Positions 63,538 to 64,000 of a stretch of 64,000 nucleotides of DNA are shown here, one piece after another. The DNA comes from Phytophthora colocasiae. Lineage: Eukaryota > Oomycota > Peronosporomycetes > Peronosporales > Peronosporaceae. The stretch is taken from NCBI GenBank assembly GCA_018806915.1, contig JAGKQI010000096.1, positions 248,001-312,000 of the forward strand, in the 5' to 3' direction. A program made the translations under genes and the position numbers. The notes below the pieces were generated by a model, which did not search any database, was not told the DNA's origin, and saw only the letters and a program-made list of their open reading frames with translations. The stretch's first letter is position 1; each line of letters begins with the position of its first letter.

Positions 63538-64000
63538 ATGTTGGAGTACGACAATTCGGCCTTCTACTACTTCTCCGTGTCGCTCTGCGCACTGTACGTT
63601 GTGCCCGTGACGTTCCTGTCTCTGCGCCGCATCCTCTACGGCGTCTTCCTCAAGGACCGCCTCATTGACAAGAGCCACGTGCGTTGCGAGCGTGAACTAC
63701 GCAAGGTCAAGCAGCTTCAGGCCGAGAAAACTGCTTTCCGCAATGTTTTCTCGCTTCCCTTCGTGTTTAACTTGCTGGTGCTTGCGGCTGTGTGGTATGC
63801 GCTCGTGCGCATGATGTTGCTGCTCAAGGACGACTCGGAGATTAAATCCTTTGACCCTTTCGCCATTCTAGGCATTGCAGCGGGTGCGACAGAGCGTGAG
63901 ATCAAGCGCGCTTACCGTAAAATGAGTCTACTATACCACCCGGACAAGAACCAGGGCGATGCTGTGGCTGAACAGAAGTTCATGCTTGTTGCCAAGGCTT
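63538..64000 (+). CDS. SEC63: Sec63-like ER translocation J-protein (5' part, runs off right edge)
   Basis: Strong start context GCCACCATGT at 63538; 154 residues visible. TM1 (FYYFSVSLCALYVVPVTFLSL) is near the N-terminus, followed by a basic loop (LRKVKQLQAEKTAFRN). TM2 (FVFNLLVLAAVWYALVRMML) is next, then a lumenal J domain starting FDPFAILGIAAGATEREIKRAYRKMSLLYHPDKN with the HPD motif that stimulates BiP/Hsp70. Sec63 partners with Sec61/Sec62 in post-translational translocation into the ER. The Sec63/Brl domain is beyond the window. Confidence 0.9.
   Translation, partial: MLEYDNSAFYYFSVSLCALYVVPVTFLSLRRILYGVFLKDRLIDKSHVRCERELRKVKQLQAEKTAFRNVFSLPFVFNLLVLAAVWYALVRMMLLLKDDSEIKSFDPFAILGIAAGATEREIKRAYRKMSLLYHPDKNQGDAVAEQKFMLVAKA

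Noticed and set aside
1..64000. CRISPR array or bacterial-type operon
   Set aside because: No regularly spaced short repeats; genes carry GT-AG introns and eukaryotic domains.

Overview
The window looks like oomycete nuclear DNA, probably a plant-pathogenic Peronosporales (Phytophthora-like) genome. Genes are compact and closely packed, with short GT-AG introns (about 58-120 bp). The gene set is typical: a TKL kinase with a polytopic membrane part, FYVE, PrimPol, AAAP transporter, Sec63 and a possible WY-type effector relic. Blocks of host genes alternate with nested transposons. No taxon-specific marker was available, so the organism call is an inference.

Layout. 1-1.4 kb: partial minus-strand multipass membrane protein (MLO-like). 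1.5-2.0 kb: tRNA-derived SINE with a 16-bp target duplication. 2.7-3.9 kb: ornithine decarboxylase broken by a ~174-bp internal inversion. 4.0-10.3 kb: a 1745-aa FYVE protein followed by a collapsed tandem copy of itself. 10.4-13.1 kb: an 8-TM TKL-type protein kinase.

13.6-32.2 kb is a transposon stack. A pogo/Tigger-like transposase is split by a Copia element (14097-27172, TSD GAGGC). That Copia element is itself split inside its RNase H by a chromodomain Gypsy element (14705-22279, TSD CTTTC). Farther right are a Rab-like GTPase pseudogene, a LINE-like relic and a MULE remnant with TIRs and a 9-bp TSD.

32.3-48.1 kb is a dense host gene block. It holds two tandem four-exon Myb/SANT-like genes of identical length, a TatD nuclease, a small type I membrane protein, and an AAAP transporter whose CDS end overlaps the convergent PrimPol gene. 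PrimPol is divergent from an actin-like gene across 64 bp. Next come a previously split 72-aa tail-anchored candidate, a BED/hAT-derived gene and an SH2-TPR protein with repeated YxxF motifs.

48.3-52.9 kb: a second Gypsy element, inserted in codons 2-4 of a 65-codon gene. 53-54 kb: an HTH transposase-like ORF with a ~108-bp inverted repeat, then a WY-like relic. 55.3-58.6 kb: a multi-exon gene, possibly flagellar. 58.6-62.2 kb: a tubulin-tyrosine-ligase-like gene interrupted by a hAT-type element (8-bp TSD) that carries a Copia gag and a stray coding fragment. 62.3-63.2 kb: a PAAT-like gene. 63.5 kb to the end: the SEC63 5' part.

No operon-style logic applies. The functional themes are membrane and ER transport (Sec63, AAAP), DNA maintenance (PrimPol, TatD), signalling (TKL kinase, SH2) and, dominantly, transposon colonisation with at least three genes physically interrupted or rearranged.
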